Below, one piece after another: positions 6,527 through 13,215 of a DNA stretch of 15,826 nt. The notes beneath the pieces are model-generated. The model was not told the origin of the DNA. It worked only from the letters and a program-made list of their open reading frames with translations, and made no database searches. The position numbers were made by a program, and so were the translations under genes. Every line of letters begins with the position of its first letter. The stretch's first letter is position 1. Source of the stretch: Chloroflexota bacterium (GTDB taxonomy: Bacteria > Chloroflexota > Anaerolineae > Anaerolineales > Anaerolineaceae); contig JAKOSR010000059.1 of the NCBI GenBank assembly GCA_029777225.1, positions 1-15,826 of the forward strand, written 5' to 3'.

Positions 6527-7704
6527 CCAACCCCCCGCTCCTTCAGCCGAACCTCGCAGCCTTCTGGCAGGCCTTCCTCAACCAGGCCGGGCTTCCGCCC
6601 AGCACGCCCTGCGCGGACGTCTACGCCTTTGGCTCCGGCGCTGCCATGGCCGACGAGCTCCTTGCCTTGGTCCTGGCCGGCAAGAAGAAGGCCACCTGCG
6701 GCTGCCTCCGCTCCTTTGAGCTGGGTGGCCTGCCGCTGCCCAGGGTTGGGGACCTCTGCCTCGTCCTCGATGGGCGCGGCAACCCAACCTGCGTTTTGCG
6801 CACGCTCGCCGTCCAGGTGCTGCCCTTCGAGCAAATGACCTGGGAAATCTGCCGGCGCGAGGGCGAGGATGAAACCCTCGCCTCCTGGCAGGCCGGCCAC
6901 TGGCGCTTTTTCACCCGCGAAGCCGAGGCTTACGGCTACACGTTTTCACCCAGCCAGTTGGTTGTCTTCGAGGATTTTGAATTGGTTTTTCCTCCAGCGC
7001 CCACCGAGGATTCTTCCCCGCCCGCGATGGGGTCGTTTATAATGGGGGCAGCAGAATCAAACAAGATGGAAACACCCATGGAATCTTCCCCCTTTATCTT
7101 CGGACACCGTCCCACCAACCCGCTCGTCATTGTCATTTCCGGCCCATCCGGCATCGGAAAGGACGCTGTGGTCGGCCTGCTGCGCAAAACCAACCCGGAT
7201 ACGCATTTTGTCATCACGATGAACTCCCGCCCGCCGCGTCCGGATGAAGTGGATGGCAGGGACTATTTCTTTGTCTCGCGCGAAGAATTTGAACGTATGA
7301 TTGCCGCCAACGAGCTCCTGGAACATGCCAGGGTCTATTCCGACTACAAGGGCATTCCCAAATCCCAGGTGCGGGAAGCGCTGGCCTCAGGCAAGGACGT
7401 CATCATGCGCCTCGACGTCCAGGGGGCCATGACCATCCGTTCCCTCTGCCCGGATGCAATCCTGGTTTTCCTCACCGCCACAACCAAGCAGGAGTGGATA
7501 GACCGCCTTGAAGCTCGTCGCAGTGACTCCCCGGAGGAAATCGCTTTCCGTGTCGAAACCGCCAAAAAAGAATACGCCCAGATGGACAATTTCGATTACA
7601 TCGTGGTCAACTCCGATAAATGCCTGGACCAGACCATCGCGGATATCCAGGCCATCATCATAGCGGAACATCTCAAGGTGAAACAACGTCAGGTGAGCCT
7701 GTGA
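6523..7704 (+). CDS. gmk: ASCH-domain / guanylate kinase fusion protein
   Basis: One 393-codon frame encodes two domains. Residues 1 to about 155 match an ASCH-domain protein: the GKKKATCG turn at 53-60, with K55 and T58 in the positions of the YqfB-type Lys/Thr pair, and the REGEDETLASWQAGH segment. About 156-199 is a Pro/Ser/Met-rich linker. From about 200 follows a complete guanylate kinase (GMP + ATP to GDP + ADP): P-loop GPSGIGKD at 207-214, the RPPRPDEVDGRDYFF GMP-binding segment, LDVQGA, the lid arginines and a DYIVVN strand. The start is GTG, overlapping the previous stop as GTGA, with AGGAG 8 bases upstream. Internal ATGs at 7066 and 7078 and a TATAAT at 7038 could also give a separate kinase of about 212 residues, the usual length. 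ASCH proteins are thought to bind RNA or nucleosides; the purpose of the fusion is unknown. Confidence 0.88.
   Translation: MTNPPLLQPNLAAFWQAFLNQAGLPPSTPCADVYAFGSGAAMADELLALVLAGKKKATCGCLRSFELGGLPLPRVGDLCLVLDGRGNPTCVLRTLAVQVLPFEQMTWEICRREGEDETLASWQAGHWRFFTREAEAYGYTFSPSQLVVFEDFELVFPPAPTEDSSPPAMGSFIMGAAESNKMETPMESSPFIFGHRPTNPLVIVISGPSGIGKDAVVGLLRKTNPDTHFVITMNSRPPRPDEVDGRDYFFVSREEFERMIAANELLEHARVYSDYKGIPKSQVREALASGKDVIMRLDVQGAMTIRSLCPDAILVFLTATTKQEWIDRLEARRSDSPEEIAFRVETAKKEYAQMDNFDYIVVNSDKCLDQTIADIQAIIIAEHLKVKQRQVSL
7038..7043 (+). promoter_or_regulatory. Possible internal -10 box upstream of the guanylate kinase half
   Basis: A perfect TATAAT lies within the linker coding region, about 22 bases before the in-frame ATG at 7066. 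The -35 region is poor. It could start a shorter transcript encoding only guanylate kinase; chance is possible. Confidence 0.3.
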
Positions 7705-8495
7705 CCTTGCCTGGTGCCAACACCCCGTCCCAGACCGACCAGCAACCGGTCAGTTCTGCCACGCAACCCATTCCCCCGCAAACCAGGGTTGTACTTAAAC
7801 CGGAGGCCAAAAAACCCGTCGTCACCTTTGTGATTCTCGGCCTCACCATTGCCATCTTCATCGCCCAGCTGGTGCTCGAAAAGCTGCTCGGTGTGGACCT
7901 GCTCTTTGTTTACCTTGGCAAAGTGAACGAGCTCATTCTGCGCGGTCAGCTCTGGCGGCTCATCACCCCCGCGCTGCTTCACTCGAACATCCTGCACATC
8001 GCCTTCAACATGTACGCGCTTTATATCTTCGGCACGCGCCTGGAGCCCGTTTACGGTCACGTCCGCTTTTTGCTGCTTTACCTCCTGGCGGCTTTCGGCG
8101 GCAACGTGCTTTCCTTCGTGCTCAGCCCTTCCCCCTCCCTGGGTTCCTCAACCGCCATTTTCGGCCTGCTCGCTGCTGAAGGCGTGCTGGTTTGGCAAAA
8201 CCGGGAATACTTCGGACCAAACACCCGCAATATGCTCCTAAACCTTGGCATGGTTCTGGCCGTCAACCTCATGATTGGCCTGAACCCCACAGCCCGCATC
8301 GATAACTTTGGTCACCTCGGAGGTTTGCTCGCCGGCTTCATTTTCTCGGCCATGGCCGGCCCCAAATGGAAGGTGGGTCGGGGTGAAGCAGGCTTTTTCC
8401 TAAAAGACAATCGCCTCAAGCAGGATGCCTTCATCGCCGCGCTGATTGTCTTCGCTGGCTTTGCCCTGATGGCGGCCATCCCCTTTTTACAGTAA
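7701..8495 (+). CDS. Rhomboid family intramembrane serine protease
   Basis: Polytopic membrane protease of 264 residues that cleaves transmembrane substrates. After a Pro/Thr/Gln-rich cytoplasmic N-terminus (about 1-38), six or more hydrophobic helices follow. The rhomboid marks are all present: HxxxN in helix 2 (H99 to N103), GSS-T with catalytic Ser150, and catalytic His205 in GHLGGLLAGF. The residue after the nucleophile is Thr where the family usually has Gly. The chosen start is GTG 7701, overlapping the guanylate kinase TGA (GTGA), with AGGTGA 4 bases upstream; an in-frame ATG at 7620 inside the previous gene is less likely. The stop codon overlaps the end of the convergent HAD gene by 9 bases. 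Rhomboid call firm; substrate unknown. Confidence 0.92.
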   Translation: MTLPGANTPSQTDQQPVSSATQPIPPQTRVVLKPEAKKPVVTFVILGLTIAIFIAQLVLEKLLGVDLLFVYLGKVNELILRGQLWRLITPALLHSNILHIAFNMYALYIFGTRLEPVYGHVRFLLLYLLAAFGGNVLSFVLSPSPSLGSSTAIFGLLAAEGVLVWQNREYFGPNTRNMLLNLGMVLAVNLMIGLNPTARIDNFGHLGGLLAGFIFSAMAGPKWKVGRGEAGFFLKDNRLKQDAFIAALIVFAGFALMAAIPFLQ

Positions 8496-9224
8496 CGCCT
8501 GGTTGGTATTGTGTTCCCTCACCAGGCCCAGGATTTCCTGGAAAACTGGCTCGGGATCAAGCAGGTAATCCGGCAGGATGATATCCGCCTGCCCATCGGA
8601 AAACTGGAAGGTGCCGGTCTTTGCCACGGCCACCATCCCAGCCGCCTTTGCCGCCTGGATGCCATGAAACGAATCTTCGAACACTACGCAGTATGTTGCC
8701 GGGAAGCCCATCATCGCCGCGGCTTCCAGGAAAATGTCGGGTTTGGGTTTTGACGGCCGGCCCTCACCGTCCACCAAAAACTCAAAATTCCCCCTGATTC
8801 CAAAGCTGTCCACCGAAACATCGATGTTGTCAATTCGCGCTGAGGAGCCAATCGACTGCTTCATGCCATTCGCGCGGATGTAATCCAGCCAGGTCAACAC
8901 GCCAGGGAATAACTGGGTGTTTTTCGGCAGCCCCTGCTGGAACAACGTTTCCTTGCGGTTCACCAGGTCGTGGAAAAGTGCCTCGTCCGGCTCATACCCC
9001 AAAAACCGCTTGACGCTCTGCCGGTTGTTCCGCCCAAAGTATTTCCGGTAGACCTCCCGGTCAAACACGTTCGGCACATCCGCAAGGATTTGGTGCCAGC
9101 TCTGGTAGTGCCACTCGTACGTGTCTAGCAGTGTGCCATCCAAATCCCAAATCACAGCGATATCTTTTAGTTCCAAGTCGACCTCGACGATGCTTTTTAT
9201 TTGCCGCTGGCTCATTATACCCAT
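8487..9224 (-). CDS. HAD-superfamily hydrolase, beta-phosphoglucomutase-like
   Basis: Cytoplasmic HAD hydrolase of subfamily I. Motif I is WDLDGTLLDT with the aspartate nucleophile and its Asp+2 partner, motif II is the SIGSSARID serine, motif III is the lysine in PSKPKPDIF, and motif IV is VFEDSFHGI. The cap segment after motif I (DTYEWHYQSWHQIL, then FGRNNRQSV) resembles beta-phosphoglucomutase and related sugar-phosphate phosphatases; the exact substrate is not determinable. The start is uncertain. ATG 9224 has GAGG 5 bases upstream and gives 246 residues; ATG 9254 gives 255. A TTG at 9176, also with GAGG 5 bases upstream, would place the protein start right before motif I, as is usual for the family, and lies downstream of a TATAAT at 9214-9219. 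It faces the rhomboid gene tail to tail. Confidence 0.85.
   Translation of the reverse strand: MGIMSQRQIKSIVEVDLELKDIAVIWDLDGTLLDTYEWHYQSWHQILADVPNVFDREVYRKYFGRNNRQSVKRFLGYEPDEALFHDLVNRKETLFQQGLPKNTQLFPGVLTWLDYIRANGMKQSIGSSARIDNIDVSVDSFGIRGNFEFLVDGEGRPSKPKPDIFLEAAAMMGFPATYCVVFEDSFHGIQAAKAAGMVAVAKTGTFQFSDGQADIILPDYLLDPEPVFQEILGLVREHNTNQALL
9214..9219 (-). promoter_or_regulatory. Possible -10 box of the HAD gene
   Basis: A perfect TATAAT on the minus strand would place the transcription start near 9207, downstream of both ATG candidates but upstream of the TTG at 9176, for which a GAGG ribosome-binding site lies at 9182-9185. No convincing -35 is seen. Confidence 0.35.
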
Positions 9225-9291
9225 TCGCACCTCAATCCAACCAACCACATTCAACTTGTTCCCTTTTCTTCGTGAAGTGTAAAAAACGCGC

Positions 9292-9322
9292 TTGGCATGC
9301 TGTCCGTTCGCCGTGATACAAT
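9292..9322 (+). promoter_or_regulatory. Promoter of the PAP2 gene (extended -10, leaderless)
   Basis: TTGGCA (9292-9297), a 19-base spacer, then TACAAT (9317-9322) preceded by TG plus one base, the extended -10 pattern. Transcription would start 6-7 bases later, on the GTG start codon at 9329 itself, with no room for a Shine-Dalgarno. Confidence 0.6.
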
Positions 9323-9328
9323 CGCCGG

Positions 9329-9922
9329 GTGAAAGACAACGATACCTACAAAAATCAAACTGGCCGGCTTGCCCGTTTCCTTGCGTGGGACGAACGCGTC
9401 TCTTCCCATCTCGTCCTCCCTGAAAGTGCCACTGTCGTTCGCCGCTTCGCCATGCTGCTTGGCCACTCCTGCGACTCCTGGTTTTGGTTGGTTGGCCTCC
9501 TGCTCCTCTGGTTGCTTTCCAAACCGCCGCTCAAGAGCTGGGCTTTTTTCTGGGCGCTTGGCCTGGCACTGCTCGCGGCCGCGGTCCTCGCCCTCAAGTT
9601 CCTCATCCGCCGGCCCCGGCCGGCAGGGGAGTGGGGCCAGATATATCGCGTCACCGACCCCCATTCCTTTCCTTCGGGTCATGCCGCGCGTGCGGCAGCT
9701 ATCGCGCTCCTTTCCGCTCAGTTCGGCTTGCCTTGGCTGGTGGCATTGCTCGTGCTTTGGGCACTCCTGGTTGGCCTCTCTCGTGTGGCCCTCAAGGTCC
9801 ACTACTTTTCAGATGTCCTTTTTGGCTGGCTGATTGGCGTGCTGAGCGTCCTGCTTGCCATCGCGTTAATTCCATGGCTTTGGCAAGTTTTTCCCAGTCT
9901 CCTGGCCTTTTTCACCCGTTAA
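9329..9922 (+). CDS. PAP2-family membrane phosphatase
   Basis: Integral membrane phosphatase of 197 residues with about five to six hydrophobic helices. The three PAP2 signature motifs are complete: K-x6-RP (KFLIRRPRP), PSGH (SFPSGHAARAA) and SR-x5-H-x3-D (SRVALKVHYFSD), forming the histidine-nucleophile active site. Family members dephosphorylate phosphatidate, phosphatidylglycerol phosphate or undecaprenyl pyrophosphate; which one applies here cannot be decided. The start is GTG, chosen because it sits at the expected transcription start of an extended -10 promoter and precedes a plausible hydrophilic N-terminus. It is a stand-alone gene ending at a hairpin shared with the convergent GH13 gene. 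Confidence 0.9.
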   Translation: MKDNDTYKNQTGRLARFLAWDERVSSHLVLPESATVVRRFAMLLGHSCDSWFWLVGLLLLWLLSKPPLKSWAFFWALGLALLAAAVLALKFLIRRPRPAGEWGQIYRVTDPHSFPSGHAARAAAIALLSAQFGLPWLVALLVLWALLVGLSRVALKVHYFSDVLFGWLIGVLSVLLAIALIPWLWQVFPSLLAFFTR

Positions 9923-9928
9923 CAACAA

Positions 9929-9953
9929 AAACGCCGGCGCGCAGCCGGCGTTT
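9929..9953 (-). terminator. Hairpin terminator between PAP2 and GH13 genes
   Basis: A 10-bp GC-rich inverted repeat (9929-9938 with 9944-9953) with a GCGCA loop. Read on the minus strand it is followed by a T-rich run (TTTTTGTTGTT), so it should terminate the GH13 gene. On the + strand only TTT follows, so termination of PAP2 is likely weaker. Confidence 0.8.
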
Positions 9954-9971
9954 CGTAATCACATTTTCCGC

Positions 9972-11423
9972 TTAAGCGAGGATGACTGCGCTTAGCGCTG
10001 GCAGGGTCATCCCGCTAATCTTGCCATCCTGCACCGTCACTTGCCGATCGCCGATTTGGTCCTGCAGCACCGTTTCATCCGCGAAATACCTGCCCACGGG
10101 GATTTCCGGCGTGCTCGCGCTGTCGCCAGCGTTGATGATGACCACCACGCGCTCCTCGGCATCCGTTCGGGCGTAGGCAATCACTCTGCCTTCAGCGAAT
10201 AGGTTCTCGTACGAGCCAGTGCTCAGTGCCGGCAGGGCGTGGCGCAGCGTGATGAGCTCACGCATTTTGCCTTGCAGGTCCTGGTTCCATTCCTGCTTGT
10301 CCCAGGGGAAAGCCTTCCGGCAATCCGGGTCTTTCCCACCGGTCAGCCCAATCTCATCACCGTAATAAATGCACGGGGCGCCCGGATAGGTCATCACGAA
10401 CAGGTAGGCTAGGTACAGCCGGCGCGTATCCTCCGAAACCAGGCTCAAAAAGCGCGGCATGTCGTGGCTGTCCAGCAAGTTGAGTTGCGCGTAGGCATTC
10501 TCTTTTGGATAGATGGTCAGCAGTTCTTGCGCGCGTTTGGTAAATAACACGCCATCCTCCGCTGTCGGCAATTCCAATCCCATCATGCCTTCCGCCAGTT
10601 CCTTGTCAATCCGGTTGCCGCCAAAGAACTTCACGCAGGCGTGCGTCAATTGATAGTTCATCACCGCGTCAAACTGGTCGCCGGCCAGCCAGCGTTGCGC
10701 TTCGCTGGGAATTTCCCCAACAATGTACGCCTCGGGGTTGGCGCTCTTCACCACCGTCCGGAATTCCTGCCAGAAGCTGTCGTCGTCAATCTCAAATGGC
10801 ACATCCAGCCGCCATCCGTCCACGCCTTCATCAATCCAATACTTGGCAATGTCCATGATGTAACGCCTTACCTGGGGGTTGGCAACGTTGAACTTAGGCA
10901 GGCTGGGCAGCGCCCACCAGCAGGCGTAATTCGGCAAGCCGTAATACGCGTTCAGCGGGAAGCCCTTAACGATGAACCAATCCAGGTAGGGGGACTTGTC
11001 CTCCAGTTCCAGGATGTGGTTAAACTGGAAGAAGCCGCGGCTGGCGTGGTTGAAAACACCGTCCAGCACAATGCGTATGCCTCGGCGATGCGCTTCGTCC
11101 AACAGGGTCTTGAAGGCCTTGTTACCACCAAGCAGTGGGTCCACCTGGTAATAATCGTGGGTATGATAGCGGTGGTTCGAAGCGGATTGGAAAATCGGGT
11201 TGAAATAAATCGCGTCAATGCCCAGGTCTTCCAGGTAATCCAGCTTATCGTGCACACCCAGAAGGTCGCCGCCTTTGAAGCCGCGGATGGTTGGCGCGCT
11301 CTCCCAGGTCTCAAAATTGCCTGGCTTGACAACGCGTGAACTCCACGCGAATCGGTCCGGAAAAATCTGGTAAAAAACAGCGCGTTTGACCCAGTCGGGT
11401 GTATTGGTGAGTATTTCAGTCAT
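9972..11423 (-). CDS. GH13 alpha-amylase family glycosidase (cyclomaltodextrinase/neopullulanase-like)
   Basis: Alpha-glucan hydrolase of 483 residues with a TIM-barrel catalytic domain. The four GH13 regions are visible: DGVFNH (I), GWRLDVPFE with nucleophile Asp207 (II), VGEIPSE with acid/base Glu237 (III), and LLDSHDMPR with Asp321 (IV). RLDVP and SHDMPR resemble the cyclomaltodextrinase/neopullulanase group, yet the N-terminal starch-binding domain usual there is missing; the barrel begins by residue 11 (DWVKRAVFYQIFPDRF). A C-terminal beta domain follows from about 400. No signal peptide is present, so the enzyme is cytoplasmic and probably degrades imported maltodextrins or glycogen. 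ATG 11423 has AAAGG 9 bases upstream and a TATAAT further up. No other sugar-catabolic gene flanks it directly. Confidence 0.9.
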   Translation of the reverse strand: MTEILTNTPDWVKRAVFYQIFPDRFAWSSRVVKPGNFETWESAPTIRGFKGGDLLGVHDKLDYLEDLGIDAIYFNPIFQSASNHRYHTHDYYQVDPLLGGNKAFKTLLDEAHRRGIRIVLDGVFNHASRGFFQFNHILELEDKSPYLDWFIVKGFPLNAYYGLPNYACWWALPSLPKFNVANPQVRRYIMDIAKYWIDEGVDGWRLDVPFEIDDDSFWQEFRTVVKSANPEAYIVGEIPSEAQRWLAGDQFDAVMNYQLTHACVKFFGGNRIDKELAEGMMGLELPTAEDGVLFTKRAQELLTIYPKENAYAQLNLLDSHDMPRFLSLVSEDTRRLYLAYLFVMTYPGAPCIYYGDEIGLTGGKDPDCRKAFPWDKQEWNQDLQGKMRELITLRHALPALSTGSYENLFAEGRVIAYARTDAEERVVVIINAGDSASTPEIPVGRYFADETVLQDQIGDRQVTVQDGKISGMTLPALSAVILA

Positions 11424-11455
11424 TGATGAGTACCTTTCTTAGTAGACAAGTTCCG

Positions 11456-11461
11456 ATTATA
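11456..11461 (-). promoter_or_regulatory. -10 box of the GH13 gene
   Basis: A perfect TATAAT on the minus strand gives a predicted start near 11449 and a leader of about 26 bases containing the AAAGG ribosome-binding site (11433-11437). The -35 is poor. The rest of the 237-base gap between 11424 and 11660 holds only the tRNA-Sec promoter; nothing else is recognisable. Confidence 0.5.
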
Positions 11462-11623
11462 CGCCAAAGCGTGGAAAATAGTTAATGCATCAACTAAATT
11501 GGGCGACTTTGTAAAGCCTTTTCCCTTTAAGTAAACCTGTTTCCTCAAAAACCCCAACGCTCCTCCACACGCCGTCATCCCTCCGCGCTTTGTCCCGTCC
11601 CGTATGCCTGCCAAGCTTGCGGG

Positions 11624-11653
11624 TTGACAAGAGCCCTTCGCCTGAATTATCCT
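11624..11653 (+). promoter_or_regulatory. Promoter of the tRNA-Sec / lipoprotein / rnhA transcript
   Basis: A perfect -35 hexamer TTGACA (11624-11629), an 18-base spacer, and TATCCT (11648-11653, 4 of 6 to the -10 consensus). The predicted start at about 11660 is immediately before the first base of the tRNA, typical for a tRNA gene with almost no leader. Confidence 0.55.
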
Positions 11654-11660
11654 TGTCCCT

Positions 11661-11753
11661 GGGAATGGTTAAGTCCCGGTGGGCTTCCTGGTCTTCAAAA
11701 TCAGTGTCGGGTCTTCAACAATCCGTGGTGGGTTCGACTCCCATCCATTCCCG
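11661..11753 (+). tRNA. selC: tRNA-Sec (anticodon UCA)
   Basis: Selenocysteine-inserting tRNA that reads UGA codons. A full fold can be drawn by hand: 8-bp acceptor stem (11661-11668 with 11745-11752, perfect), two linking bases, 6-bp D stem with a 4-base CGGT loop (11671-11686), 5-bp anticodon stem, and loop CTTCAAA with anticodon TCA at 11695-11697. A long variable arm with a CGGGT/ATCCG stem follows, then a 5-bp T stem with the loop TTCGACT. The 8+5 acceptor/T arrangement and the 6-bp D stem are the hallmarks that separate bacterial tRNA-Sec from tRNA-Ser and from UGA suppressors. The discriminator is G, and CCA is not encoded. selA, selB and selD are not in the window. Confidence 0.95.
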
Positions 11754-11757
11754 TCTT

Positions 11758-13215
11758 ATGAGGAGACTCTTGGCCGCCAGACCAAAAACACGCTTCTTCC
11801 GGGCATTCATCCTTTTGCTTGCCGCCTTTCTCACCGGCTGCCGGGTGATATTCATCACCCCGCCGGCTTCTCAGCCGCTCCCCGGCACCCAAAATCCCCC
11901 TTCCGACCTCATCCACACCCTCACCACCCCCGCGCCGGACTTAACTCCCGCGTCCCCAACGCACACGCCTGAACCCTCGCCCACCCTGGACGTGGCCGCC
12001 TTAAGCGGCCAGACTGTCACGCTCGCGCATCCCTGGTTAGATGACCAATCGCAGGCCTTTAACACCCTGGTGCAGGCCTTCAACTCCGCCAACCCTTACA
12101 ATCTCATCATTCAGCCGGTCCCTTATGGCGGCTGCCAGGCCATGCAGGATGCCTTCGAATCCAGCGGCGTCAGCCAGGACGCTGCCATCTGTTTTACTTC
12201 CAACCTCCTCACCCCCGCCCTTGCCCCTTCCTGGTCCACGCTGCTTGCCACTGCCAGCGGCGTGTTGGACCAACCCTCCACATTCTACGACGCGGCCACC
12301 CCTCTGGGCGCGCTTGGTGCCAGCATCGCAACCGCCAAAGGCCAACAGGTCTTGCCCCTGGCTTTCAACCCGGGTTTGCTCTTCTACAACCAAACCTGGG
12401 CCACCGAGCTTGGCTTCGCCACCCTACCCCTCACGCCTGACGACCTCCGCCAGCAGATGGACGCGGGGCTCAATGCCCTCCTCGCTGACGACGACTGGAA
12501 TAACAACGGCACGGGTGGCCTGCTCCTCTCCAAAACACCCCTCTCCGCTCTCAGCTGGTACGTCGCGGCCGGCAGCGCCCCTACTGTGCGTGACAACCTC
12601 CCCGTGTTTGACCACGCCACGCTTCAGACGGCTTTTACCTTCCTGAAGTCCCTCTATACCGAGGACGATTCCTGGGTCGGCAGCCAGGGCACGCCCTGGC
12701 AGTATTTCTCCCGCCGTTACGCCCTCGCCTACGAAGGCAGCCTCACCGACCTCACCATGCAGGAAACGGTTTCCGCCCACGCCGGCTCTCCCGATACCTG
12801 GCTCACGCTGCCCTATCCTACCCAGGATGGTGTCGGCTCCCTCGCCGTCGAAACCCTTGGCTTTGCGGTCAGCACACCCAACCCCGCCCGCCAGGCCGCT
12901 GCCTGGCTCTTTGCCCGCTGGCTGCTCTCTCCCGAAAGCCAGGAGGTTTTTGTGGCTGTCCACGGCCTCTGGCCGGCTGCCGGTTCTCCCGCCAGTCTCG
13001 TTCCAACCTATCTGGCCCAGCACCCGGCCTACGCCACCGCCCTGTCCTCCGACGCGCGCCTCAGCACCGCCCCTGAAGGCGCGAATTGGTCGGTTTCTCG
13101 CCTTTTACTCCAGGATGCCTTCCAACGCCTCTATGGCCTAGATGAAGCTTATTTTCCCCAGGTTTTTGACATGTTGGATAGTTTACTCAAGGAAATGGGG
13201 GGCTCTGGTGGCTGA
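11758..13215 (+). CDS. Extracellular solute-binding lipoprotein (ABC transporter family 1-like)
   Basis: Predicted substrate-binding protein of a sugar-type ABC importer, 485 residues. A basic N-terminus and hydrophobic segment lead to a lipobox LTGC with Cys28 as lipidation site. A Pro/Thr/Ser-rich linker (about 33-75) follows, then the binding fold (VTLAHPWLDDQSQAF near the start; AAAWLFARWLLSPESQEVF near the end), as in the SBP_bac_1 family. No permease or ATPase gene is adjacent. The ATG at 11758 is only 4 bases after tRNA-Sec and has no Shine-Dalgarno; an in-frame TTG at 11770 with AGGAG 4 bases upstream would give a 481-residue product with the same lipobox. A longer in-frame start at 11590 would run through the tRNA and is rejected. 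The coding strand is strongly C-rich. Confidence 0.83.
   Translation: MRRLLAARPKTRFFRAFILLLAAFLTGCRVIFITPPASQPLPGTQNPPSDLIHTLTTPAPDLTPASPTHTPEPSPTLDVAALSGQTVTLAHPWLDDQSQAFNTLVQAFNSANPYNLIIQPVPYGGCQAMQDAFESSGVSQDAAICFTSNLLTPALAPSWSTLLATASGVLDQPSTFYDAATPLGALGASIATAKGQQVLPLAFNPGLLFYNQTWATELGFATLPLTPDDLRQQMDAGLNALLADDDWNNNGTGGLLLSKTPLSALSWYVAAGSAPTVRDNLPVFDHATLQTAFTFLKSLYTEDDSWVGSQGTPWQYFSRRYALAYEGSLTDLTMQETVSAHAGSPDTWLTLPYPTQDGVGSLAVETLGFAVSTPNPARQAAAWLFARWLLSPESQEVFVAVHGLWPAAGSPASLVPTYLAQHPAYATALSSDARLSTAPEGANWSVSRLLLQDAFQRLYGLDEAYFPQVFDMLDSLLKEMGGSGG

Noticed and set aside
7620..7700. ATG start of rhomboid inside the guanylate kinase gene
   Set aside because: The added segment is His/Gly/Ser-rich and out of character; GTG 7701 has AGGTGA upstream and the same GTGA overlap used at the previous junction.
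11420..11614. 64-residue open frame on the minus strand upstream of the GH13 gene
   Set aside because: It overlaps the GH13 promoter region, has no recognisable motif and no good ribosome-binding site.
11590..11757. N-terminal extension of the solute-binding protein reading through the tRNA
   Set aside because: It translates across the whole tRNA-Sec on the same strand and would bury the lipoprotein signal peptide 56 residues into the protein; starts at 11758 or 11770 fit a lipoprotein.
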